Positions 1-7,771 of a stretch of 64,000 nucleotides of DNA are shown here, in pieces. The notes under the pieces are model-generated. The model saw only the letters and a list, made by a program, of their open reading frames with translations, did no database searches and had not been told where the DNA came from. The stretch is from assembly GCF_019720915.1 (NCBI RefSeq), contig NZ_JAHKSI010000001.1, forward strand, positions 1 to 64,000, read 5' to 3'. The DNA comes from Alkalihalobacillus sp. TS-13 (GTDB taxonomy: Bacteria > Bacillota > Bacilli > Bacillales > Fictibacillaceae). Numbering within the stretch: position 1 is the first letter of the stretch; each line of letters begins with the position of its first letter. The position numbers and the translations under genes are program-made.

Positions 1-181
1 TCAAACTCCAAAATTGTCCATTAATACAACTTAATCCCATGATTCAAACCACTATTAATAATGAACCACTATAAAAACTTAAGAAATCTAAAGAAATCCA
101 AAGATTACCCTTTCTTTATAGAGGGAGTTTAGTTGAATAAGCATTTCTTATAGCAAATATCTTTTAAGGAGGAGCACAATA

Positions 182-540
182 ATGAAAGCAAGACTTTTAC
201 TGGTTCGTGCAAATGTTAAAGATTTAAAAAAGCTGTAAAGTGGTATGAAGAGGTTTTAGGTTTTTCAGTGGCAGCTTCATGGCCTCCAGAAAAACCTAAT
301 TATTAGCATTTTGAACACTATGGGGGAGCGATGTTTGGATTAATGGAGCATGAAAATTACCCTTCACCAGGACGTTTTAATTTCTATGTGGATAATGTAG
401 ATGAATTGTGTGATGAATTAAAAGACAAAGCTGAAGTATTAGAAGAACTGTCCTCTACACCTTATGGAAGTAGGAAGTTTACTATTCATGATATAGATGG
501 AAACGAATTAGGTTTTGTATTAGATGATATTTCTAAGTGA
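182..540 (+). pseudogene. broken VOC (glyoxalase/bleomycin resistance) family gene
   Basis: A small VOC-fold protein gene that no longer reads through. The ATG at 182 follows AAGGAGG at about 166-172 and encodes only 18 residues before TAA at 236. The family sequence resumes one base out of frame (KAVKWYEEVLGFSV from about 229), as if one A had been lost from the A-run at 226-231. A second lesion is the TAG at 304, inside NY-stop-HFEHYGG, where homologues probably carry Trp. From 307 to the stop at 538-540 the frame is open and ends in a typical VOC C-terminus (IHDIDGNELGFVLDD). Substrate unknown. Either a decayed gene or, for the frameshift alone, a sequencing error; the stop makes decay more likely. 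Confidence 0.75.
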
Positions 541-584
541 GTCCATACGGGCCATTTAACGAAATAATTAAGGGAGGATGTATC

Positions 585-935
585 ATGACCAAACATCAGA
601 TTTATACAATGAGTGTCGCAAGAGTCTACCCTCATTATATTTCGAAAGCAGAGAAAAAAGGGCGTACAAAATCAGAAGTCGATGAAATCATCCGTTGGTT
701 GACAGGATATAGTCAGGAAGAGTTAGACGTACAACTGGAAAAACAGACAGACTTTGAGACATTCTTTGCGGAAGCTCCCCAAATGAATCCTTCACGGACT
801 TTGATCAAAGGTGTAGTCTGCAGCGTCCGAGTGGAAGATATCGAAGAACCAACGATGCAGGAAATTCGCTATTTGGATAAGCTAATCGATGAGTTAGCAA
901 AGGGAAAAGCGATGGAGAAGATTTTGCGGAAATAA
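585..935 (+). CDS. DUF2200 family protein
   Basis: A 116-residue cytosolic protein of the DUF2200 family, recognised from the N-terminal block [19 protein letters not shown] followed by [13 protein letters not shown] and a central [12 protein letters not shown] segment. No biochemical function is established for the family. The reading frame is open from 537, but the ATG at 585 has a clear site (AAGGGAGGA at 570-578) and matches the family's N-terminus, so it is preferred. It lies downstream of the broken VOC gene and upstream of a frameshifted cupin gene, in a run of short unrelated genes. Confidence 0.8.
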   Translation: MTKHQIYTMSVARVYPHYISKAEKKGRTKSEVDEIIRWLTGYSQEELDVQLEKQTDFETFFAEAPQMNPSRTLIKGVVCSVRVEDIEEPTMQEIRYLDKLIDELAKGKAMEKILRK

Positions 936-1071
936 TAATTAAATACGAAGAAACACTGATTCCTTTTATATTAAATAATCGGGCGAGCTTCTGGAATAAG
1001 GACAGTGCTCATTTTTTATTTAAAGAGTCAGAATGTAGAATATAAGAAGCGAGGGAAAAAGGAGGAATCTA

Positions 1072-1436
1072 ATGGATTATTATCCGATTAACTAAGAGAG
1101 AAGTTGTCTAAATTTCGTGAGCAATGGTCTCCCAAAGTCATTGGTGAAATGAATGACTATCAGTTTAAGCTGGTAAAGATTCTAGGGGATTTTGTATGGC
1201 ACGATCATAAAGAAACTGATGAGGTATTCATAGTACTTGAAGGCGAGATGACCATCGGTTTTCGTGATGGAGAACTCAAACTCTCCAAAGGAGAAATGTA
1301 TGTTGTACCAAAAGGTGTGGAGCATAAGCCCTATGCTGAAAACGAATGCCATATAATGCTGGTGGAGCCAAAAGGTGTAGTCAACACCGGTGAAACCACA
1401 GGCGAATTGACTGCTGAAAACGATGTATGGATTTAA
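1072..1436 (+). pseudogene. cupin-domain protein, frameshifted near its start
   Basis: A single-domain cupin of about 120 residues. The body from 1104 ([14 protein letters not shown]...) has the cupin metal motifs ([17 protein letters not shown], then PKGVEHKP). The best start is the ATG at 1072 behind AAAAAGGAGG, but that frame gives MDYYPIN and stops at 1093. Reading on one base out of phase gives [12 protein letters not shown], which joins smoothly to MDYYPIN and resembles related cupins. One base therefore seems to be missing near 1091. The fallback, a TTG start at 1104 with a poor ribosome site, would give a shortened but nearly complete cupin of 110 residues, so some activity may remain. 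Substrate unknown. Confidence 0.65.
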
Positions 1437-1612
1437 ACCAATAAATTGTATGTATTGAACAATCTCTAATTACAGAACACTTTTACCTAATAGGATATGG
1501 TCTCCTAAAGTGTTCTTCAAGAAAAGGGCGCAATTCAACCAAGATCGGATGGCGTCCATTGTTCCGTTAAAGGGGGGCTATACTTTAATAGAATAAAGAT
1601 ATAAATTCACTA

Positions 1613-1642
1613 AGCCGGTTCAATAAACCGGCTAGATTTTTT
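1613..1642 (+). terminator. rho-independent terminator
   Basis: Stem AGCCGGTT (1613-1620) and AACCGGCT (1626-1633) with a five-base loop, followed by AGATTTTTT. It ends the upstream cupin transcript and insulates it from the Zur-controlled promoter beginning about 10 bp later. A second inverted repeat (AGAACACTTT near 1476, AAAGTGTTCT near 1506) lies between the cupin stop and this hairpin but has no T-run. Confidence 0.85.
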
Positions 1643-1651
1643 GGGTTTAAC

Positions 1652-1695
1652 AAATCGTAATTATTACGATTTACAAATCGAAATCATTACGATAT
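1652..1695 (+). promoter_or_regulatory. two tandem Zur boxes
   Basis: TCGTAATTATTACGA at 1655-1669 is a perfect palindrome matching the Bacillus Zur box and is flanked by AAA and TTT. A second, slightly degenerate copy (TCGAAATCATTACGA) occupies 1678-1692, 23 bp further on. A TATAAT-like hexamer overlaps the second copy at 1693-1698. This predicts zinc-dependent repression of the AdcA-like gene that starts 30 bp downstream. Zur itself is not encoded in the window. Confidence 0.9.
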
Positions 1696-1724
1696 AATGT
1701 TTTCAAATAAAAGGGGGAGTGAAA

Positions 1725-3317
1725 TTGTTTAAAAAATTTGTAAGCGTACTTAGTTTATTTACTGTCATTTTTACGTTAGCTGCGTGTGGAGGAGAATCAA
1801 CAAACAGTAGTGAAAGTGAAAAAGACCCACAAGGTAACGAAGAGTTGAAGGTTTTTACAACGGTTTATCCTCTTCAGTTTTTTACTGAACAAATCGCAGG
1901 AGAGCAAGCTTCTGTGGAATCTATTCTACCACCCGGATCAGACTCGCATACTTATGAGCCAACCACCAAAAAAATGCGTGAAATCGCTGATTCCGATGCT
2001 TTTATCTATAGCGGAGCAGGTTTAGAATCATATGCTACCCAAATCTCCGAATCTATTCAATCTGAAGACGTCAAGATACTAGAAGCATCAAAAGGAATTG
2101 ACTTGGAAGAGCATGCACATAACCATGAAGGAGATAAAGGCAGCCACGAGGACGAACATGCTGGACATAATCATGGGGATCAGGACCCGCACGTTTGGCT
2201 GGATCCTATTCGTTCTATTCAGTTGGCAGAGCATATAAAAGATTTATTAGTTGAATTAAAACCTGAGCAAGAAGAAGTATTTAACAGAAACTTTGAAGAG
2301 TTGAAAGGAAAGCTTGAAAACCTAGACCAAGAGTTCCATACAGAGCTTGAAAGTTTACCAGAGAATAAAATTATTGTATCTCATGCAGCTTATGGCTATT
2401 GGGAGAAATCCTATGGAATCGAGCAAATCGCAGTGTCTGGCTTGAGCCCTTCTAACGAGCCTTCACAAAAAGAGGTACAAAAGATTATTAAAACTGCTGA
2501 AAAGTACGGTTTAAATTATGTGTTTTTTGAACAAAATGTAACTCCTAAAGTGGCGGACTTAGTTAGAAAAGAAATCGATGCAGAGGCTTTACGCATACAC
2601 AATTTATCCGTATTAACAGAAGAAGATATAAAGAATGATGAGGACTACTTTACACTTATGCAGCACAACTTAGAGGAACTAACAAAAGCTTTATCTGAAC
2701 CCTCATCAGGGGGATCATCTGAAAAAAAAGAACAGGGTGAACACGATCACGATCATAGTCATGCACATGATGAAGAAACAGAAAAAATTTATGAAGGGTA
2801 TTTTGAAGACAGTCAAGTGAAGGATCGATCTCTTTCCGATTGGGAAGGAGACTGGCAGTCTGTATATCCATATCTTCAAGATGGTACCCTTGACGAAGTA
2901 TTTGCTTATAAAGCAGAACACGAAGGTGACAAGACAGCTGAAGAATATAAGGAATATTATAATGAAGGATACCAAACTGATGTCGGGCGTATTACGATAC
3001 TAGGTGACACGGTAACATTTTTCAAAAATGGAGAAGAATATTCTGGAGAGTATATCTACGATGGGTATGAAATTCTAACATATGATGCGGGAAATAGAGG
3101 GGTAAGATATATATTTAAATCAAAAGAAAAAGCTAAAGGACTTCCTCGATATATTCAGTTTAGTGATCATAGTATCTATCCGACTGAATCTGATCACTAT
3201 CATCTGTATTGGGGTAATGACCGTGAAGCTTTATTGGATGAAGTTACCAACTGGCCTACTTATTACCCATCAGAAATGGATGGCCATGACATTGCCCATG
3301 AAATGATGGAGCATTAA
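1725..3317 (+). CDS. adcA: zinc ABC transporter substrate-binding lipoprotein, AdcA type (ZnuA-ZinT fusion)
   Basis: A lipid-anchored zinc receptor for ABC uptake. The signal peptide ends in a lipobox (LAAC). A ZnuA/TroA-type cluster A-I domain follows (about residues 40-320), interrupted by a His/Asp/Glu-rich loop typical of zinc receptors (HAHNHEGDKG... through GDQDPHVWLDP). A short His-rich linker (EHDHDHSHAHDE) leads to a C-terminal ZinT domain (about 350-530) ending in DGHDIAHEMMEH. The same fusion is known from streptococcal AdcA, where ZinT helps acquire zinc. The frame opens at GTG 1719, inside the ribosome site; TTG 1725 is better spaced. No permease or ATPase lies alongside, so it must work with components encoded elsewhere. 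Two Zur boxes precede it. Confidence 0.93.
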   Translation: MFKKFVSVLSLFTVIFTLAACGGESTNSSESEKDPQGNEELKVFTTVYPLQFFTEQIAGEQASVESILPPGSDSHTYEPTTKKMREIADSDAFIYSGAGLESYATQISESIQSEDVKILEASKGIDLEEHAHNHEGDKGSHEDEHAGHNHGDQDPHVWLDPIRSIQLAEHIKDLLVELKPEQEEVFNRNFEELKGKLENLDQEFHTELESLPENKIIVSHAAYGYWEKSYGIEQIAVSGLSPSNEPSQKEVQKIIKTAEKYGLNYVFFEQNVTPKVADLVRKEIDAEALRIHNLSVLTEEDIKNDEDYFTLMQHNLEELTKALSEPSSGGSSEKKEQGEHDHDHSHAHDEETEKIYEGYFEDSQVKDRSLSDWEGDWQSVYPYLQDGTLDEVFAYKAEHEGDKTAEEYKEYYNEGYQTDVGRITILGDTVTFFKNGEEYSGEYIYDGYEILTYDAGNRGVRYIFKSKEKAKGLPRYIQFSDHSIYPTESDHYHLYWGNDREALLDEVTNWPTYYPSEMDGHDIAHEMMEH

Positions 3318-3391
3318 ATTAAGAGTGCATGGATTATTACTTTGATAAGTAGGTATGAGTCAAAGGTTCACCCATAAATCTCTTCGTCTTT

Positions 3392-3430
3392 AACAGGCGT
3401 ACTCATCAAATTTGAGTACGCCTGTTTGTT
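3392..3430 (+). terminator. rho-independent terminator after adcA
   Basis: A 14-bp perfect stem (AACAGGCGTACTCA at 3392-3405 with its complement at 3413-3426) and a seven-base loop, followed by a T-rich stretch (TGTTAT). It lies about 75 bp beyond the adcA stop. Confidence 0.8.
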
Positions 3431-3597
3431 ATAGTGCGCCTGGTATATCTGGGGGCATATCCGGGTAGGATATGTCTCTTTATCTGCAATAAGGGTAAGC
3501 TCCTTTTCTTTGAAATAAAAATTGAGTTAGAACTTAAAATTTGAAATAATTGATATTAGGCAAGATAGCAGTATTACTTATATGAGGGGGGACTTTT

Positions 3598-3932
3598 TTG
3601 TTTTTCCGAAGAAAATTTTATATTGTGAAAAATCAATTTGTAGAAGTATTTAATGCCCACTTTAATAACACAAATCTTCCTAATCAACTAAAACATGGTG
3701 CGAGATTTATTGGCCGTTGGATGAAGGAGAATGATGATCATACCACCGAAGTTTTTGCAATTTGGGAGTATGATAGTTATGAAGACTATAAAGAGAATCT
3801 AATGTAAGAAATGATAAAGCACATGTTAAACGTGTCCAAGACTGGTATCAACTACATGGTGGGAAAAAGAACGTATTTAAAGAATACATATTAGAAGCCA
3901 GAAATGAAGAGATAACATCAACAGTAAAGTAA
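3598..3932 (+). pseudogene. NIPSNAP family protein, frameshifted
   Basis: A NIPSNAP-type dimeric alpha-beta barrel protein of about 110 residues, split by a one-base shift. A TTG at 3598 behind GAGGGGGG starts MFFRRKFYIVKNQFVEVFN and runs through RFIGRWMKENDDHTTEVFAIWEYDSYEDYKE, then stops at 3805. The family C-terminus continues in the neighbouring frame from about 3795 (SNVRNDKAHVKRVQDWYQLHG) to TAA at 3930-3932. Loss of one base near 3795 explains the break. The first frame alone would make a 69-residue product lacking the last strand. The lesion has the same sign (net -1) as those near 231, 1091 and 24074. Confidence 0.75.
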
Positions 3933-3951
3933 AGGAAAGTAGGATGAAAAG

Positions 3952-4404
3952 ATGGATTATGTTAAAGATCTAAGACGATTAGTGGGCCACAAACCTTTAA
4001 TTTTAACTGGTTCGGTTGTGTTAGTATTAAATGAAGAAAACGAACTTCTTTTACAACATAGAAGAGACGGTGGTTGGGGATTACCTGGTGGTCTAATGGA
4101 GTTGGGAGAAAGTCTAGAGGATACTGCTAGAAGAGAAGTAGAAGAGGAAACAGGACTTATAATTGGTGATCTAGAGCTATTAGGAGTTTTCTCAGGTCCA
4201 GAATATTACTTTAAGGTCTCCAATGGTGACGAATTATATTCTGTAACAGCAGTATACGTAACAAAAGATGTTAAAGGTAAATTAAAAGTTGATCAATCGG
4301 AGTCCTACGAAGTTAAATACTTTAATTTGGATAGATTACCAGAAGATGTAACCGAAGAATATCGTAGCTACATCACACCATATATTAAAGATTTGGTTGA
4401 ATAA
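3952..4404 (+). CDS. NUDIX hydrolase
   Basis: A 150-residue NUDIX pyrophosphohydrolase. The full Nudix box is present at about residues 45-67 (GGLMELGESLEDTARREVEE followed by ETGL), giving the GX5EX7REUXEEXGU pattern with its metal-binding glutamates. The strand before it contains LLLQHRRDGGWGLPGG. The family hydrolyses nucleoside diphosphates linked to another group; the substrate cannot be told from the sequence. ATG at 3952 follows a modest AGGAAAG/AGGATG site 20 bp after the broken NIPSNAP gene, so the two may once have been co-transcribed. Confidence 0.88.
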   Translation: MDYVKDLRRLVGHKPLILTGSVVLVLNEENELLLQHRRDGGWGLPGGLMELGESLEDTARREVEEETGLIIGDLELLGVFSGPEYYFKVSNGDELYSVTAVYVTKDVKGKLKVDQSESYEVKYFNLDRLPEDVTEEYRSYITPYIKDLVE

Positions 4405-4533
4405 GTTATTCCGCAAAAGGAGCCTTCCCTCGGGAAAAAATTTGGCGTATTCCAATGAAAATTTGGGTGCTCTATTTATATTTTATGCAATAGTAACAAT
4501 CTATTAGAAAACAGCTTTTTTTAATATATATAG

Positions 4534-4567
4534 TTGACTCAGTCAATTAAAAATAGTAAACTGAGTT
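4534..4567 (+). promoter_or_regulatory. promoter with two palindromic operators ahead of the MarR-GNAT gene
   Basis: TTGACT (4534-4539), 17-bp spacer, TAAACT (4557-4562). The -35 is embedded in a perfect palindrome TTGACTCAGTCAA (4534-4546), and the -10 overlaps a related one, AACTGAGTT (4559-4567). The shared ACTCAGT core, 23 bp apart, suggests two dimers of one repressor. Autoregulation by the MarR-domain protein encoded 36 bp downstream is the simplest inference. Confidence 0.65.
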
Positions 4568-4602
4568 AAAATTGAAATTTCAGAATACTCGGAGGAATCT
4601 CT

Positions 4603-5535
4603 ATGGAATCGACTCAATACGTAGAAAAAATCCGCAAGTTCAATCGATATTATGCAAATGTTCTAGGCAAGATCGATCAGGAAATCTATAATCAACCATT
4701 TCCATTGACAGAGGCGAGAGTGATTACTGAAATCAATTACAGGAATGATTGCACAGCAACTGAAGTGAGAGAAAACCTTGGAATTGACCGAGGTTATATG
4801 AGCCGGATTGTCCAACGGTTTGAGGATGAAAAGATCATCGAAAAGAAACAATCAACAGTCGATAAGCGTCAGTATTCACTTTATCTTACCGAGTATGGCA
4901 AAAAAATTTATGACGAATTGGTTGATCATGCAAATCGTGGTGTATCGAAAATGATCCAACCTTTATCAGACAGTGAACTGTCCAAGCTGGTTGCATCGAT
5001 GGATACGATCGAATCGATATACACGGAAAGATCTGCACAACCGAAAGTGATCATCCGTCCCTTCAGAGCAGGGGATGTTGGTTATGTGGCACATCTCCAT
5101 GGCAGGTTGTACGATGAAACCTATAAGTTCGGAAAGATGTTTGAGTACTATGTCATGAAGGGTTTGACAGAATTCATGATTGATACCGATGGAGGAGAAT
5201 TATGGATAGCAGAAGTGAATGGGGAGACGGTCGGTTCGATCGCCATTACGAAATCCAGTGGTACAGTAGCACAGCTAAGATGGTTCGTCTTAGATGAAAA
5301 TTATCAAGGAATGGGCATTGGAAAAAAACTCATGGAGACTGCACTCAATTTCTGTCAAGAACAACACTATCAGCACGTATTCCTCTGGACGGTAAGTACG
5401 TTGGATACGGCTCGGTACCTTTACCAAAAATATAATTTCAAGCTGACTGAAGAAAAACCGAATGAAGAATGGACTGGGGCAAAGTTGATTGAAGAACGAT
5501 GGGACCTCGATCTTACTGATGAAACCACAAAATAA
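4603..5535 (+). CDS. MarR-GNAT fusion: transcriptional regulator with acetyltransferase domain
   Basis: A 310-residue two-domain protein. Residues 1-145 form a MarR winged helix (ATEVRENLGIDRGYMSRIVQRFEDEKIIEKK is the recognition region, and DKRQYSLYLTEYG the wing). Residues 150-305 form a GNAT domain starting VIIRPFRAGDVGYVAHLHG, with the acetyl-CoA loop near VLDENYQGMGIGKKLM and a C-terminal ARYLYQKYNFKLTEE. The fusion is a recognised architecture in Bacilli, but its acetyl acceptor is generally unknown. ATG 4603 follows CGGAGGAAT. The MarR half resembles the free MarR protein encoded at 53451. Palindromes in the promoter suggest self-repression. Confidence 0.9.
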   Translation: MESTQYVEKIRKFNRYYANVLGKIDQEIYNQPFPLTEARVITEINYRNDCTATEVRENLGIDRGYMSRIVQRFEDEKIIEKKQSTVDKRQYSLYLTEYGKKIYDELVDHANRGVSKMIQPLSDSELSKLVASMDTIESIYTERSAQPKVIIRPFRAGDVGYVAHLHGRLYDETYKFGKMFEYYVMKGLTEFMIDTDGGELWIAEVNGETVGSIAITKSSGTVAQLRWFVLDENYQGMGIGKKLMETALNFCQEQHYQHVFLWTVSTLDTARYLYQKYNFKLTEEKPNEEWTGAKLIEERWDLDLTDETTK

Positions 5536-5567
5536 ATTGAACCGAAACTGGAAAGGAGATGCTAAAG

Positions 5568-6020
5568 TTGGCAATAAAATATGTTCATACCAATATTGTG
5601 GCAAAAGACTGGTCAAGTTTGGCTAGGTTTTATATAGAGGTTTTTGATTGCAAGCCAGTATATCCTGAAAGAGATCTTTCAGGTGGATGGATTGATAAGA
5701 TAACTAATATTGATGACGTCAGAATAAAAGGTATCCATCTTAGCTTGTCTGGATACGAAGATGGACCTACTTTAGAGATTTTTCAATATGAGCCAGAGAA
5801 TCTAAGAAATAATACCACTCATATAAATGAACAAGGTTACACGCATATAGCATTTCAAGTTGATGATGTTGAAAAAGTGCTAGCAAAGTTACTAGAACAC
5901 GGCGGTAAGAAATATGGGGAATTAGTGAGAAAGGAATATGATTCAATCGGTACGTTAACGGTCATTTATGCCGAAGATCCAGAAGGTAACATAATTGAAA
6001 TCCAGAAATGGGATAAATGA
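5568..6020 (+). CDS. VOC (glyoxalase-like) family protein
   Basis: About 150 residues with the VOC beta-alpha-beta-beta-beta pattern: IKYVHTNIVAKDWSSLARFY at the start, a middle segment TLEIFQYEP, then YTHIAFQVDDVEKVLAKLLEHGG and a C-terminal DPEGNIIEIQKW carrying the usual metal-ligand Glu. An ATG at 5559 lies inside the ribosome site (GGAAAGGAG); TTG at 5568 is properly spaced and chosen as the start. It begins 32 bp after the MarR-GNAT gene and is probably co-transcribed with it. Candidate roles are lactoylglutathione-lyase-like detoxification or dioxygenase; the sequence does not decide. Confidence 0.8.
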   Translation: MAIKYVHTNIVAKDWSSLARFYIEVFDCKPVYPERDLSGGWIDKITNIDDVRIKGIHLSLSGYEDGPTLEIFQYEPENLRNNTTHINEQGYTHIAFQVDDVEKVLAKLLEHGGKKYGELVRKEYDSIGTLTVIYAEDPEGNIIEIQKWDK

Positions 6021-6218
6021 TTTTTAAGAATTGTACAGACCATATTTGAACTGCCCCTTGATATCAGCCTCACTTTGGGGTCATGGGAGGAGATACAACA
6101 TAAAAAGGATTGAGTTGCGCATTTTCCATTTAAGGTCTTTACATAATTGGTGTTCTATGATAGATTTTTAATATCAAAATAATTAGAAAATTTAAAAAGG
6201 TCCAGGGAACTGGGTGGT

Positions 6219-6587
6219 TTGATGACATGGACTGCTGGCCAGTTTAAACAGGAAATCATCAAAGACTATAATAATATCAATCTTCGGATGTTTAATATAG
6301 GCGTTAAACGTCAAAAGGTCGATATTATCGGGGAAAAAGTGTTGATTCTTGCGATACATAAGAGAATCCCTTCTCTTAAATATTTAGACGAGATGAATCG
6401 CTTTGTTACCCGGATTGCTGATACAGCCATCATTGATGCGTATAAGGAACAGCTGAAAATGACGATTGAAGAAAAATATGAAATGAAGGTCCACTCCGTC
6501 TTGAAGGACTATGATCCAGTCACCGAGTGTTCGGGGACGATCATCATCCTAGACAAGGATGCAAGTGCTTATATTTCTGGATTATAG
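6219..6587 (+). CDS. DUF2294 / MpsC-domain protein
   Basis: A cytosolic protein of about 120 residues matching the DUF2294 (now MpsC) family by pattern: an N-terminal helix, KRQKVDIIGEKVLILAIHKRIPSLK, a central acidic helix, and a C-terminal EEKYEMKVHSVLKDYDP with a closing strand TIIILDKD. Some members belong to a proposed sodium-translocating membrane-potential system, but most are single genes of unknown function. No MpsA or MpsB homologue is nearby. TTG 6219 and ATG 6222 are both possible starts behind a weak GGGTGG site. Confidence 0.6.
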   Translation: MMTWTAGQFKQEIIKDYNNINLRMFNIGVKRQKVDIIGEKVLILAIHKRIPSLKYLDEMNRFVTRIADTAIIDAYKEQLKMTIEEKYEMKVHSVLKDYDPVTECSGTIIILDKDASAYISGL

Positions 6588-6646
6588 GTCTCTTAAAATT
6601 TTATACCATTGACTGGTAGAATGAACTCTATTTGAGTGCAGTAAAA

Positions 6647-6702
6647 CCGTCAGTACAATCTTGCAGATGAATGTCTGCTAGATACGTGCTGGCGTTTTTT
6701 TA
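6647..6702 (+). terminator. long-stem terminator
   Basis: An imperfect two-part stem (CGTCAGTAC with GTGCTGGCG outside, TGCAGA with TCTGCT inside) followed by seven T. It lies about 65 bp after the DUF2294 stop and just ahead of the next ribosome site. Confidence 0.65.
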
Positions 6703-6727
6703 TTGATTTTATAAAGGAGGAACGAAA

Positions 6728-7750
6728 ATGAAAACAGTAGCCGATGTACTTGACGCCTTGGATGTAATGACTGGGGGGAGGGTGGTAAAATCGCCAGGTG
6801 ATATGACGAAAGGCGATCATCCATTCGTCATGATGAAAACATCCAATCTTCCAGGAAAAGGGGTCATGGAAACGCCTGGCCTCGTCTATGGTGACCTTGA
6901 GAAAGAGGTGAAAAAGCTGGCCGTCACGATGACGATGACAGAAGGAAGCATCGAACTAGCCGGAGCAACAGGGGTTGATACGATTGTCGCTCATCACCCG
7001 ATCGCTGAAGCGGCGAATTCTGGTGGGGTTACCTTGAAAAACTATTTGGACCTCTATGATTTAACTGCATTTGAACTTCATGAGGCCTTTCACGGTCTGC
7101 ATCCTGGAATCTCTTATTTGCACGGTCATCAAGTCTATCGAACGGAAATTTCTTATGGCGGAATTCACGGAAACATTTTATTCATGGGACAAGTTATAGA
7201 AGAGGTGAAGACGCTTGGCGACATTTTAACCCGGTTGAATACGTTCATGGGTGCTTCAATCGAGGAAGAAATGATGCACATGGAAAGGGAAATCAGGAAT
7301 GTGCCATCATTGATCGAAACAAGCATGAGGACCCGGGGCCGAATTGTGTGCGGTGAGGAACATACACCAGTGAAGAACATCCTACATATCTTCCCGCATA
7401 CAGGTTTTACACCAAATCATTTAAGGCAGGCTGTTCAGGAAAACCCGGAAATCGATACGGTACTTGTATCAATCAGCCGCGTATTTGACGGGCATTCCCT
7501 GATTGAGACAGCAAAAGAACTGGATCTTAACTTTGTCATCGGGAATTGTCATGTTCTCGAGATTCTTGAAAACGGCTTGCCGTTAGCGTATGCCCTTGAG
7601 ATGTTATTACCTGATGTGGAAATCGTCGTGTTTCAGGAACGGATAACGAGTACTTCTTTACGTGAAGTGGGGACTCCGAAAATCCAGGAATATGGCGAGG
7701 CTATGGCCTCCAGGTATCTAACGAACAAAAGAGCAGTTGTACGATCTTAA
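6728..7750 (+). CDS. Nif3-like protein (probable dinuclear-metal fold)
   Basis: A 340-residue cytosolic protein without signal or membrane segments. The motif VDTIVAHHPIAEAANSGGVTLKN (about residues 90-112) resembles the HHP metal-site region of Nif3/YqfO proteins, and the C-terminal half (EIDTVLVSISRVFDGHSLIETAKE, later NCHVLEILENGLPLAYALEMLLP) carries further conserved-looking His residues. Overall similarity to textbook Nif3 is partial, so the family call is tentative. A strong AAAGGAGGAACG site precedes ATG 6728. Only 21 bp separate it from the following membrane-protein gene, so the two form an operon and probably a functional pair. Confidence 0.55.
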   Translation: MKTVADVLDALDVMTGGRVVKSPGDMTKGDHPFVMMKTSNLPGKGVMETPGLVYGDLEKEVKKLAVTMTMTEGSIELAGATGVDTIVAHHPIAEAANSGGVTLKNYLDLYDLTAFELHEAFHGLHPGISYLHGHQVYRTEISYGGIHGNILFMGQVIEEVKTLGDILTRLNTFMGASIEEEMMHMEREIRNVPSLIETSMRTRGRIVCGEEHTPVKNILHIFPHTGFTPNHLRQAVQENPEIDTVLVSISRVFDGHSLIETAKELDLNFVIGNCHVLEILENGLPLAYALEMLLPDVEIVVFQERITSTSLREVGTPKIQEYGEAMASRYLTNKRAVVRS

Positions 7751-7771
7751 AAAAAGAAGGGAGAGTTAAAC

